DNA of 64,000 nucleotides from Apium graveolens. Lineage: Eukaryota; Streptophyta; Magnoliopsida; Apiales; Apiaceae. The notes below the pieces were generated by a model. That model was given only the letters and a program-made list of their open reading frames with translations. It did not search any database and was not told the origin of the DNA. A program made the position numbers and the translations under genes. The stretch is from the NCBI RefSeq assembly GCF_009905375.1, contig NC_133657.1:61306863-61370862 (forward strand), read 5' to 3'. Of the stretch, positions 11,835 through 22,428 are shown one piece after another; position 1 is the first letter of the stretch, and every line of letters starts with the position of its first letter.

Positions 11835-13322
11835 TTATTTCATAAATTCCAACATTCCTAAATCCAAGCGGAGTTTAGTGAATCTTTCGGAATTTAATGG
11901 TTTTGTGAATAATGTCAGCGAGATTGATCTCAGTATCAATATGAGTCATTTTTATCTCGCCTTTATTGACATGATCACGTAAAAAATGATGTCTCATATC
12001 TATATGTTTAGATCTAGAATGTAATACGGGATTCTTGCTAATATCAATAGCACTCGTATTATCGCATAAGATTGAGATCACATCAAATTTTATATTATAG
12101 TCAGCTAGTGTTTGCTTCATCCACAGTATTTGAGTACAACACTTTGCAGCTGCTATATACTCAGCCTCGGTTATTGAGATGGATACGGAATTTTGTTTCT
12201 TCGAAAACCATGAAACTAAACATCCACCGAGAAACTGACAAGTACCACTAGTACTTTTCCTGTCGACTAAATGCCCGGCATAGTCCGAATCAGAAAAACA
12301 TACTAAGTCAAATGGTATTCCTTTTGGATACCAAAGACCAACATCGGTGGTTCCTTTAAGATATCTCAATATCCTTTTTACCGCGGATAAATGAGATTCT
12401 TTAGGTGCTACTTAAAACCTAGCACACTTACAAACACTATATTGAATATCGGGACGACTTGCAGTTATATAGAGCAAGCTACCGATCACACCTCGATATT
12501 TCTTTGTGTCTACGGGAATTCCTTTTGGATCTTCCGTTAATTTATCAGATGTAGACGTAGGAGTAGAGATGGGTTTGGCATTATCCATTTCGAACTTTTT
12601 CAACATCTCTTTACAATACTTGGATTGAGAGATATGGATGCCTTCATCAGATTGCCTTATTTGCAATCCCAAAAAGAAGTTTAATTCTCCCATCATACTC
12701 ATCTCGAATTCTTTACTCATGTTTTCAGAGAATTCTTTACATAGTGCATCATTTGTTGACCCAAAAATGATGTCATCTACGTATATTTGTACGAGAAATA
12801 TATCATCTTTTTCTTGCCTCGTAAATAAGTTTTATCGGCCGTTCCCATCTTAAATTTATTGTCTAGTGAGAACTTGCTCAACCTTTCGTACCATGCTCTT
12901 GGGGCTTGTTTTAAGCCATATAGAGCTTTATATAGTTTATAGATATAATCGAGATGTGTTGCATCATCAAACCCAGGAGGTTGTTTCACATATACTTCCT
13001 CTTCCAAAATCCCGTTTAAGAATGCAGATTTCACATCCATTTGATAGACTTTGAAATTTTTATGACAAGCATAAGCCAATAGCATTCGAATTGATTCAAT
13101 TCTTGCTACAGGTGCATATGTTTCATCAAAGTCTATACCTTCTATTTGGATATATCCTTGTGCAACTAACCTTGCTTTATTTCGAACTACCGTTCCATTT
13201 TCGTCTAATTTATTTCAAAATACCCATTTTGTGCCAATAATGGAAGTATCATGAGGCTTAGGGACAAGTTCCCATACTTTACTACGTGTAAATTGGAGCA
13301 ATTCATCTTGCATAGCAGAAAT
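11835..13322 (-). pseudogene. Reverse transcriptase and RNase H of element B (copia pol, 3' half)
   Basis: Copies the element RNA into DNA in the cytoplasmic particle. The RT core is seen with '[11 protein letters not shown]' near 13040 and '[11 protein letters not shown]' near 12890; the catalytic YVDD is at 12772-12783. RNase H follows with 'SDSDYAG', 'TEAEY' and 'CDNTSA' acidic residues and 'SKHIDMRHHFLRDH'. Breaks: in-frame stops near 13322, 13214 and 12412, a frameshift near 12835, and a one-base excess in an A run near 11923 that spoils the last residues. With that shift taken into account the frame would close at 11835. Three stops sit where TGG, CGA and CAA would be expected, so they look like C-to-T or G-to-A changes. 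Clearly copia-type; not functional as written. Confidence 0.88.
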
Positions 13323-15365
13323 CTAATCCTCATCTAATAAAGCCTCTTTTGCGGTCTTAGGTTCTATTTGAGATAGAAAAATAAGATCATTCACAACGTT
13401 TTGAACTTGTGACCGCGTTTGAACTCCCTTCCCTAAGTCTCCAAGTACGTTATCTAATGGATGACTTTTTATAGTGGGAATTGCTTGAGGAAGTTCATCT
13501 TCCTTTTCGTCCAATTCTAATATATTTTTATGTACGAGAGTCCCGGGATCCATATTTTCGAATTGTCGAATAACCTTTTCAATATCATCTTGTTCAACAT
13601 TTTCTTGGTCAACAAGATCTTTATATTTCGCCGGTGGTTTACTTTCATCAAAAGCGACATTCATAGATTCTTCCACCACAAGCGATTTGAGGTTAAACAC
13701 TCGATAAGCTTTACTATTGTTCGAGTATCCAAGAAATATACCTTCATTTGATTTAGGATCAAACTTCGTAAGGTACTCTTTTGAATTTAATATGAAGCAC
13801 TTGCTTCCGAATACTCGAAAGTAGCTTAGTTTCGGAGTTTTGCCAAAATATAACTCGTAAGGAGTCTTTTGTTTTATAGGTCGTAGCAAAACTCGATTAA
13901 GAATATGGCAAGCGGTTGACATAGCCTCGGCCCAAAAATATTTAGGTCAACGATATTCATTTAGCATTGTGCTAGCCATTTCTTGGAGTGTTCTATTTTT
14001 CCGTTCAACTACTCCGTTGGATTGAGGAGTGTATGGAGCGGAAAAATTATGTGTGATGCCATGTTCATCACAAAAGTTGGTGAAACTTGAATTCTCAAAT
14101 TCTTTACCATGATCAGTCCTTATATAGACTATGGTTTTATTTTGTTGATTTTGAATCCTTTGACATAAAGATGAGAAGGACTCAAAAGCATCACTTTTGG
14201 CTTTGAGAAATTCAGTCCATATGAATCGTGAATAATCATCCATAACTACCAACGTATATGAGCAACCTCCGAGACTTTGTATAGGAACCGGACCAATAAG
14301 ATCCGTATGTAGTAACTCGAGAGGTCTCGAGGTAGATACCATAAACTTTGCTTTGTGAGAAGCTCGAATTTGTTTACCAACTTCGCAAGCTTCACAAGTA
14401 TGATCTTTATGATAGTTTAGTTTTGGTATACCTCGGACATGGTCTTTAGTTGATATATTCTTAATCAACTTCATGTTGGCATGTCCTAATCTTCGATGCC
14501 ATAGCCATGGATCATCATTTATAGTGATTAGGCATACGTTTACTTGCTTGCTCATGTCACATGTATAAACATTTTTATTTCTAGGGCAAGTGAGAACCAA
14601 CTTTCCAAGTTTATCTAATATAGAACAATGAGTAGTGTAGAAAATTACCTTGTAGTCATTGTCACATAGTTGACTTATGGAGAGAAGATTGTACCTTAAC
14701 CCGTTGACCAATTGAACGTCGGAAATTTTAACTTTCCCATTTCTGATATCTCCGATGCCGACAATGTTTCCTTTACTACTATCACCAAATGTTACGTTCC
14801 CCGCGGTAACCTTTTTAATGTTATTCAAGAGTGACTTATTACCGGTCATATGTCTTGAACATCCACTATCAAGGTACCATATGTCTTGTTTTGGGGCAAG
14901 ACACACCTACATACATGATTAGTTAAATTTATAGGTACCCCTTTGTCTTGAGGGTCCTGGGGTTAGTACATCATATATAACATTTGATTTATCAAAGAAG
15001 CTAGGCATGGTATAATTATCATTAGGCATGTAAATATTTCTAGATGCATAAGGCCTAGTTTGAGATAGATAATACCTAGAGCTATCATTAAATCTTGATG
15101 GAGCATGATAAACATTATATCTATTATTAACATGGTAATTAACATAAGCATTTCTACTAAGAGGTTGTTGCCTTCTAAATACATTACCATTTACATAATA
15201 TTATGTGTTTCTATTTTGAAACGTAGTTGGTTGATGAGACCATTGTTGCCTTGGATTCTTATATTCCATATTTTTGTGAGGCACACGTTTATCATCTTTC
15301 TTGTATGATTCCTTGCGAATCCATACATGCTTCCCCTTACTTTCACCATTCTTGAATTTGCAATA
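13323..15365 (-). pseudogene. Protease and integrase of element B (copia pol, 5' half)
   Basis: In the open stretch 14906-13947 the protease motif WYLDSGCSRHMTG is at residues 10-22 (catalytic Asp13), a little before the GAG-pre-integrase zinc site (H137, H142, C171, C174) and the integrase core with D202, D265 and E301, giving the D-x35-E spacing of copia integrases. The C-terminal region continues from 13922 with 'KTPYELYFGKTP'. The frame is the same as gag and the early RT. Stops interrupt it at about 15366, 15204, 14920-14908 and 13947, but no frameshift is evident here. The 15360-14920 part is a low-complexity Asn/Tyr/Arg-rich linker. The catalytic residues are intact while the chain is broken. 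Confidence 0.88.
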
Positions 15366-17477
15366 TTAAATGGTATGTCCCATTTTATTGCAATAAGAAC
15401 ATTTATAAGATGGTGATTCGGGTGAAGTCTTTATTGGTGATACAAATCTCTGAGTATTTCCTTTAGGAAGAGAATTCTTATTATATCCCAAACCTTCATG
15501 ATTATATGAGGTTTTTGTATGCACCATTTGATCCAACATCTTATTGCCTTTTGTAAATCTTTGAATGACTTTTTCAAGATTTTCATTTTCTTTCTTTAAG
15601 GCATCAATCTTGTTATTAAGGATTCTTTCTTGATCCTTAACTTGAGCTATGAGTGTATAATTTTCTTCTTTTAACCTTAGAGCTTCACTTTTAAGCTCAT
15701 TGGTTTCTAATAGCTCTTTTTCTTTATCAAGATTGTTTTTATAAGATGTTTCTATATCTTGAACATTTGATTCATTTAGAATCTTTAAGTTCAATAGATC
15801 AACGTGAAGTTTACAAATATTGTCATTCAATTGTATCTTTTCACGTTCCATCTCTTCGTCTTTGAGAATTAATGATATATTCTCCGTTTCAAGATTGAGT
15901 ATGTTTTCTTGAAGTTTATTTACCTCAATCTTGATGAGATGGTTTTGATCTTTTAGAGATCTAATCTCATTCTCATCTTGGACTTTTGAGTCCAACATCC
16001 GAGTATATTCTTTATTTTGAGTATAATGAATTTCCTCAATTTTCATCTTTTCGGACCATAACAAATGAAACCTTTGTTCAACATCTTTATATTTGTTTTT
16101 ATAACTTACTACAAGTTCAATTAAATCATGCTTATTCATATCTATGAGAGATAAACTAGATTCATCTAATAAAGATTTAATTGAGACATAGTTAGATGTT
16201 ACCTCTTGATTTGAAGAGGAGATTTCCGTTGAGGTGGTTTCATCTCCGAGAGCCATTAAGCATAGATTGACCACTTCTTCACTAGCTTTCGGAAATTCTT
16301 CATCTACACTTAGATCCCAACCATTTTCGGCCACGAGACTTCGTCCCTTTGAAAGTTTAGGACATTCTCTTTTATAATGACCGGGTTGTTTACACTCGAA
16401 ACACACATCTTGTGTTTCCTCCGGAGATGATTCTTTGGGTTTTGGAGGAGTTTAAACCGGATGGTTTGTAGAGGCATTGGCATTACTATAGGTATTTATA
16501 TTTTGATTGCCTTTGCCTTTATTGTAGCTCGTTGACGGATAATTACTCTTATAATTGGAAGAATAATTTTGAGAATAATTTGGCCTTCCGTTAGAGTTAA
16601 AAACTCTTTGTTGATTATTTGATTTAAGGAAGCCTTTTCCGTATCTTTGAGCTTTGTTTTGAAGCACACGACGAAGTTATCTCGTGAGTAGAGAAATTTC
16701 ACTCTCATCGAGATTTTGGAGTTCCTCGTTTAACTCCTCGTCATTTTCATCTTCATCAATTAGTATGGCCTTTAGAGCCATATTTTTCTTTTTATCCTCC
16801 ACCTTTGGAGCAACCTTTTCCGGAACATTATCTTCTTCGTATGCACGAAGATTTCCGAATAGGTTATCAATCTTATACTCATTTAAGTTGTGCATCTCCT
16901 TTATAGTAGTGACTTTAACCTTCCAACTAGGAGGTAGAGATTTGAGCACTCTTCTATTCTTTTCATTTTGAGTAAAATTCTTTCCAAGTTGAGATAACTC
17001 ATCGATTATACGAGTAAATCTTGTTTCCATATCGATGATATTTTCTCCTTCTTGGAGTTTAAAGTTCTCATATTGTTGGATCAATGTATCCATCCGAGAA
17101 TCTTTTATATCAGTGGTTCCTTCATAGGTTACCACTAATTTGTTCCATATTTCTTGTGCCGACTTGCAATTATTTACTCTTTTATATTCTTTTTCTGCAA
17201 GTGCACTTGTGAGAACCATTTCCGCCTTTGCGGCTATATTCATTGTGGCTTCTTCCTCTAATTTGTATTCACTAACCTTCTTTTCGACGATGGTGTCATC
17301 GATAGTTTTGGTAGGAATGCGAACACCGTCTTCGATAGCCATCCAAACTTTGACTCCTTGAGATCTAGCATAAATGCGAAACGTCATTTTCCATGTTGCA
17401 AAGTTGGTGCCGTCAAATAGAGGAGGTCGTGAGCTAGATAGACCTTCACCACATCCAACGGGATTAATATACGCCAT
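15366..17477 (-). pseudogene. Gag of element B (UBN2-type, zinc knuckles flanking a coiled coil)
   Basis: Starts at ATG 17477, about 60 bases after the primer site. Residues 1-266 are a UBN2/copia Gag domain ('LFDGTNFATWK', 'AQEIWNKLVVTYEGT', 'QQYENFKL'). A stop at 16677 is followed in the same frame by an Asn/Ser/Tyr-rich stretch. After another stop at 16452 comes a CCHC knuckle (CFECKQPGHYKREC, near 16400), about 300 residues of Lys/Glu/Leu-rich coiled coil, and a second knuckle (CSYCNKMGH...) whose last spacer contains the stop at 15366. Gag would form the particle and bind the RNA. The three stops lie in one unbroken frame, consistent with point substitutions only. Confidence 0.85.
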
Positions 17478-17540
17478 TCCGGATCACTTTTTGTTGTGCT
17501 TGTAAATCTGCATATCACTTAACAAACACGTTAAAAAGCA

Positions 17541-17554
17541 CTGCTCTGATACCA
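17541..17554 (-). other. Primer binding site of element B (initiator tRNA-Met)
   Basis: Minus-strand TGGTATCAGAGCAG, two bases after the LTR end CCTTACA. Its first 12 bases are complementary to the 3' end of plant initiator tRNA-Met. Confidence 0.88.
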
Positions 17555-18593
17555 ATTGTAAGGACCCGTAAGAGGGCTATTTTAAGCTAAAGGGGGTTGA
17601 ATAGCTTAATTACCAATTTAAAAATTGTTGTGGCATTTTTAAACTATTTTATCCCTTTTTAATACTTTACCGAGTGGTTATGCAATTTATATGTGCGGAA
17701 AATAAAGTGCAAGGAAAGAAAATACCACACGGTGATTTTATCCTGGTTCGCGATGGCGCAACCTCTAATAGATTTGTTCACCCCTACTCCAGTCCCCGAG
17801 CTCCTCTCCCGGACTCGGGATTTTCCCTTATAATAAACTCGCTCCATTAGTAGGTGGAGAAGCCATTACACCCTTTACAAGTATTTGTCTTGGTGTGTAA
17901 CACATGGGTCACCACCTCAAAATAAATGTAATACCTACACAACTTATCTTAGACAATAACTCCCCGCTATTTCTTCAAAGTTGTTGTAGAGCCTTTGTAT
18001 GGACTTGGCTTCCTTAGTTTTTTCCGGTCTTGGATCTTAGTGATCCGGTCTTGGGTCTTTCCTCTTCTTCACGGTATGAAGACTACTAACTCCCCGTTAG
18101 TACGTCTAGGACTTGGGTCTTAGAATGAGAATCACGTCACATCACTTCACCCCACTACAAAACTAATAAGACAATCCACGAAACAAAACAAGTAGGAAAA
18201 GATTTGTTTTGAACTAGTATGTTACTGTACTAGCCCACAAGTAGTATAATATCCAAATAAGAATATTAAAACTCATTAGTTATACTTGACTTAGAATAAT
18301 ACAAGATGGTCAAGTATATTTATAATTACTCCTTTATAGATTTAATAAAGTTGTGGAGTAATATGAGAAGTCCCTTTTTATATTAAGCACTTATGGCTTA
18401 TGACTTCTTGAGTATTCTTCTTCTTTCGATTAAGTATTTATGGATCGAAGAATACTTTAATTACAACCTCTGAGTTGTAATTTTACCTTTAAGTATATCA
18501 ACTTAAGGGTATACTTGTATATTGATGATTATAAGGTCAAAGTATACTCTTTTAACTTCAAGCATGTTTATAAGATTTATGAGTCTTAGCCAA

Positions 18594-19175
18594 GATCCAA
18601 TTAAATAAGTGCAAGTAATTGGCTTAAGATTGTGCTTTCGAAGTTTGGATGAATAATTACGAATATTTTACAGATATCGTAGTATAACCCCACGGAACAC
18701 TGAAAGATGTTAGAAGGGGCTTATACGATATGACTCGTAATTGTTTATATACACAATATGTGTTAGCGAAGATCCTATTAAATAGCGTAAATTAATTGGC
18801 TAACTCGTGGATTTGATTCGTCCTTAATTTTAACGGATGATTACGAAGTAGTTTATATGGAACAAACTATAATCCCTCAGAACACTAAAGATGTTAGAAG
18901 GGATTACACTTTTACTTCGTAATATTTTATATGTACGTTATTAGTTAGACAAGATCCAATTAAAGAGCGTTAAGTAATTTTTTAACTCGTACAATCCGTT
19001 TTAAGATTTGACAAATTACGAAGTGTTTATATGAGACAAGTGATAATCCCCCGGAACACTAAAGATGATAGAAGGGATTATACTTTTACTTCGTAATTAT
19101 TTTATGAGCACGAATGAATGTTAGCCAAGATCCAATTAAAGTTCAAGAAATAATTGTCTAACTCGTACTTGTGTC
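18594..19175. repeat. Tandem array of about 178-bp hairpin units (5' LTR copy)
   Basis: Anchors GATCCAATTA, GATCCTATTA, GATCCAATTA and GATCCAATTA at 18594, 18771, 18953 and 19129, spacing 177, 182 and 176 bases. The same inverted arms as in the 3' LTR are kept. Unit order and spacing are preserved between the LTRs, so the array predates this insertion. Confidence 0.8.
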
Positions 19176-19726
19176 AAATATAATCTCCCCTTTGGAGATA
19201 AAGTACTTTTCTTTTTAGATCTTCTCGTTGGAATGATTTTTTACGAAGATCAAGTACTTATTCGAATTCCGAGTTCGAATCTAAGTTCTCCCCGAGAACT
19301 TCGTTTATAAGAGAGATTTTATTAAAGCTTAAGATGAAGTAGAGAAGTTAAGTACAAAGCTTAAATACAAAGAACTCAAATAAGAAGCTAAAACTAACCA
19401 CTTTTGAAAAATGGTCGGAAAAGTTCGCCGGAAAAATTTGCCGGAGGTTCGGCCGGATTTTGGCTATTGGCCGAACTTGGGCAGCCCTTCAGGAGGCCAG
19501 GAAGTGGTAGTGGATGAGTTCACTTGGTGGGATAAAGCTTGGTTGGGTGAAGCTAAGCTTGGGTTTCAAAAACCTTGTATATATGTAAGTATATAGAAGA
19601 GAGAAAAGGTTTTTGAGAAGAAGTGTGTGTATAGAATTTGAAAGAGATGAAGAGACGCACTTCTTGAAAAAATCCCAGCAACTTTGTGGCTCTTTAGCTT
19701 ATTGAAAATGGGTTGGGGTGGGGGTT

Positions 19727-19734
19727 TATTTATA
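19727..19734 (-). promoter_or_regulatory. TATA box of the element B 5' LTR
   Basis: Minus-strand CTATAAATAA, matching the copy at 3971-3978. It would drive the genomic RNA leftwards through the rest of the LTR into gag. Confidence 0.55.
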
Positions 19735-20925
19735 GGAGAAGTTGGGTGGAATGAATGGTGAAGATTTGAGAAGGAATGGATGGTGGATGGAGGGTATCAC
19801 ATGGATTGATGACATGGCAAGTAGGTTGTGTTTCTTTGCAAGTGGGAAGGAAGCACAAGCTAGTACTCATTCAAATCTCAGCTGATATATATATATATAT
19901 ATTAAATATATATTTTCCTTTTCTTTTAATCATTCCTTAATTACTTTAATTAAGGATTAAGCATCATTAATTATGACCCCCAAAAACACTTAAATAAATA
20001 TCATAAAAAATATGATAATTACATGAATAATATAAAATGATGTCATACAAGTTTTGGTCAACTTTAGTCAATGGTAGCTAGGTCAAACTTGGTCAACTGT
20101 GGGACCAACTGCCTCGATTTTTGTGCCCGGACAAAAATTCTCTGAAAGCTACAAAATTTTTACCATATTTAGAATATACCATTTAAATGATCCATACCAA
20201 ATTTAAAGTCATTCTAGCATGCGGAAGTATTTTATCTAAAATTGGAACTGTTTTGTCAACCTTTCTTCCGAGTAAAAATACCATTGGTCTTGAAATAAAG
20301 GAGATGGATCTTTTGAGCAAAGTTTTGACTTGTATAAATGCTTAAAATATATTTCCTAATATATGAGATATATTTGGGTGATAGGAAATGTGTTTGAGTA
20401 TTTTTTTTTGAATAATTTTCTCCGAGAAATGCTGATTTTACGAAACGGGAGAAAATTACTGTGAGTATACAGAAATGAGTTGCAGAATTGGATATTAATA
20501 TTCCAATCATGAATATTAATAATCTTTGAATACAAACTCTTTTGATTATATGTAGAGATATAATTTGGAGCGAAGAGTTAAATATTTTTGATATAGCACG
20601 AGACTTCTAAAGAATATCTCTGATATATTCTTTATTCGAGCTTGTTGCCATATTCCTGTTGCAACACAGATCTAAGAAATATCATATCTTGATGTTTCTT
20701 CTTCGATCATATTTCCTTAGAGATATATTCCATAAAGATATAGTTTTGATATTTTGCAAGAATGGAATATCTCTTTTATCTGTTTAAAAGACATGATTTT
20801 GCTAGTTTGACTATGATTTGGATCAATTAAATTCATGTCCTAATGGAGAGGATCTACGTGTTCTTTAATTTTATGTTTAATCGTACAAATACCAAAATAA
20901 ATAATATATCGAAGATATCCTTTCA

Positions 20926-21691
20926 AGCTTCATATCAAGATCTCCAGTTTGTTGTTTAGAGAACTAACATCTCGATAAGTATAATGGCTTATCGAGATCT
21001 CTTAGTTCTCGACAAGTGTTTTGGCTTTTCGAGGTCTCTGAGTTCTCTATAAGTAGATCTTGACTTGTAATGGTCTCCGAATTCTCGAATGTGAACTTGA
21101 CTTGTCGAGATCTCCAAATCTCTGCCTGGAGAATCGACTTGTCGATATCTCTGAGATCTCTATAGGAATTTTGACTTGTCGATATCTTTGAGATCTCTAA
21201 TGAGAAAATTGACTTTTCGATATCTCCAATCTTCATATCTTCATTTGGCTTTTTGATATCTCTGAGTTCTCGAATGCAGGAATGACTTGTCGATATCTCC
21301 AATTTTCATATCTTCATTTGACTTTTCGATATCTCTGAGACTTCTCAATAAGTTATTCTTGAAATCTCGATAAGTTACTCTGGAGTTCTCGAATGACTTC
21401 TCTAAATGACTTGATATGTGACCTGTAGATATCTTGACTTAGAATATTTTTCCTAAAACAGATTTATTCAACTCCTAGCTTCTTCATAATTTCTCTGAGG
21501 CATGATCTTCTTCTAGAGTTTATTCTTAGGCTTGAGACTGTTTACAGAAAAATACTCAAGTATAATCTTTGACATTTTTACAGACTCAAGAAATACAATA
21601 CAAAATACAAAGTAAGATTATCATACAACTAATTTTTAGGGTTGTCAATTTGACTTAGTCTTGTCATAGTACATGCATGTTTTGCACAACA
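20926..21691 (-). repeat. Truncated 3' LTR of element C, rich in TCGA/TCTCGA repeats
   Basis: On the minus strand it starts TGTTGTGCAAAAC at 21691 right after the purine tract. From about 20960 to 21420 the sequence is a degenerate array of the words GACTTGTCGA, GATATCTC and GAGTTCTC in irregular spacing of about 35-60 bases. Its far end is missing because element B begins at 20925. The LTR assignment rests on position and orientation, since the 5' LTR fragment does not overlap it. Confidence 0.6.
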
Positions 21692-21702
21692 ATCTCCCCT
21701 AA
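21692..21702 (-). other. Polypurine tract of element C
   Basis: Minus-strand TTAGGGGAGAT directly before TGTTGTGC. Element F has the same arrangement (TAGGGGGAGAT before TGTTGAGC at 57909), which supports both calls. Confidence 0.65.
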
Positions 21703-21800
21703 TTTGTGAGTAGATTGCTTATCACAAATCCATGCCTGGGAAAAAGACTAACCCCAAGTTACAATGAACAATAGAACATTACATAAAAATTGACAAAAAT

Positions 21801-22428
21801 ACACTATTTATACATTAAATAATTACAAGAGTTTGATAAGTATACTCATCACACAAATTTCTCATAGCCTGTTTCTTTTCTAGTGAGGTCCTTTAATTCT
21901 ACAAGTACTTCCAGTTCCTCTATGATTTATGTCCCTCTTAGAGATTCTACAAGCTTATGCCCTCATCTAATGAATAATTGTTCAAGTAACCAACTCTAAT
22001 CCTTGAGAATCTGCCAACCTTGATGTTCGGGAAATGTCCATCCTTGGTAATTCTGTTCATCCCCTTTGCCTTGAGTTCTTTAGATTTTTTTATAAATATT
22101 TTAATCTCTTCAATACACTATTTATACATTAAATAATTACAAGAGTTTGATAAGTATATTCATCACACAAATTTCTCATAGCCTGTTTCTTTTCTAATGA
22201 GGTCCTTTAATTCTACAAGTATTTCCAGTTCCTCTATGATTTATGTCCCTCTTAGAGATTCTACAAGCTTGAGCCACTCATCTAATGAATAATTGTTCAA
22301 GTAACCAACTATAATCCTTGAGAATCTGCCAACCTTGATGTTCAAGAAATGTCCATCCTTGGTAATTCTGCTCATCCCCTTTGCATTGAGTTTTTCAGAT
22401 TTTTTTATAAATATTTCTATCTCTTCAA
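21801..22428. repeat. 314-bp tandem duplication
   Basis: The block starting ACACTATTTATACATTAAAT at 21801 recurs at 22115 with few differences and extends to about 22428. It falls in the 3' end of the env-like region, close to the polypurine tract. The near identity of the units suggests it arose after, or late in, the decay of element C. Confidence 0.88.

Larger units (their letters stand above)
1795..20925 (-). mobile_element. Element B: Ty1/copia LTR retrotransposon of SIRE/Maximus type with env-like ORF
   Basis: A 19,131-bp minus-strand element. Order in its own direction: 5' LTR (17557-20925), primer site complementary to initiator tRNA-Met (17541-17554), gag, protease, integrase, RT, RNase H (down to 11835), a 3.2-kb spacer, an env-like ORF (8615-7102), a polypurine tract (about 5181-5168) and the 3' LTR (1795-5167). 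The integrase-before-RT order is diagnostic of Ty1/copia; long LTRs plus a post-pol env-like ORF fit the SIRE/Maximus lineage. The left LTR has lost its terminal TG (TA at 1795). The flanking 5-mers (gagaa on the left, agctt on the right) do not match and the two flanks belong to different elements, so the ends may be recombined. Confidence 0.85.
17557..20925 (-). repeat. 5' LTR of element B
   Basis: Direct repeat of 1795-5167 (3369 versus 3373 bp). On the minus strand it runs from TGAAAGG (20925) to CCTTACA (17557), keeping both terminal TG and CA. The TATA box is at 19727-19734 and the hairpin repeat array at 18594-19175. The differences from the other copy are scattered substitutions and short indels, so the insertion is not brand new. 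Confidence 0.9.

Noticed and set aside
20964..21302. 112-codon minus-strand frame in the C LTR
   Set aside because: Encoded by the degenerate TCGA-word repeats; the repetitive Ser/Ile/Asp protein reflects the DNA repeat, not a gene.
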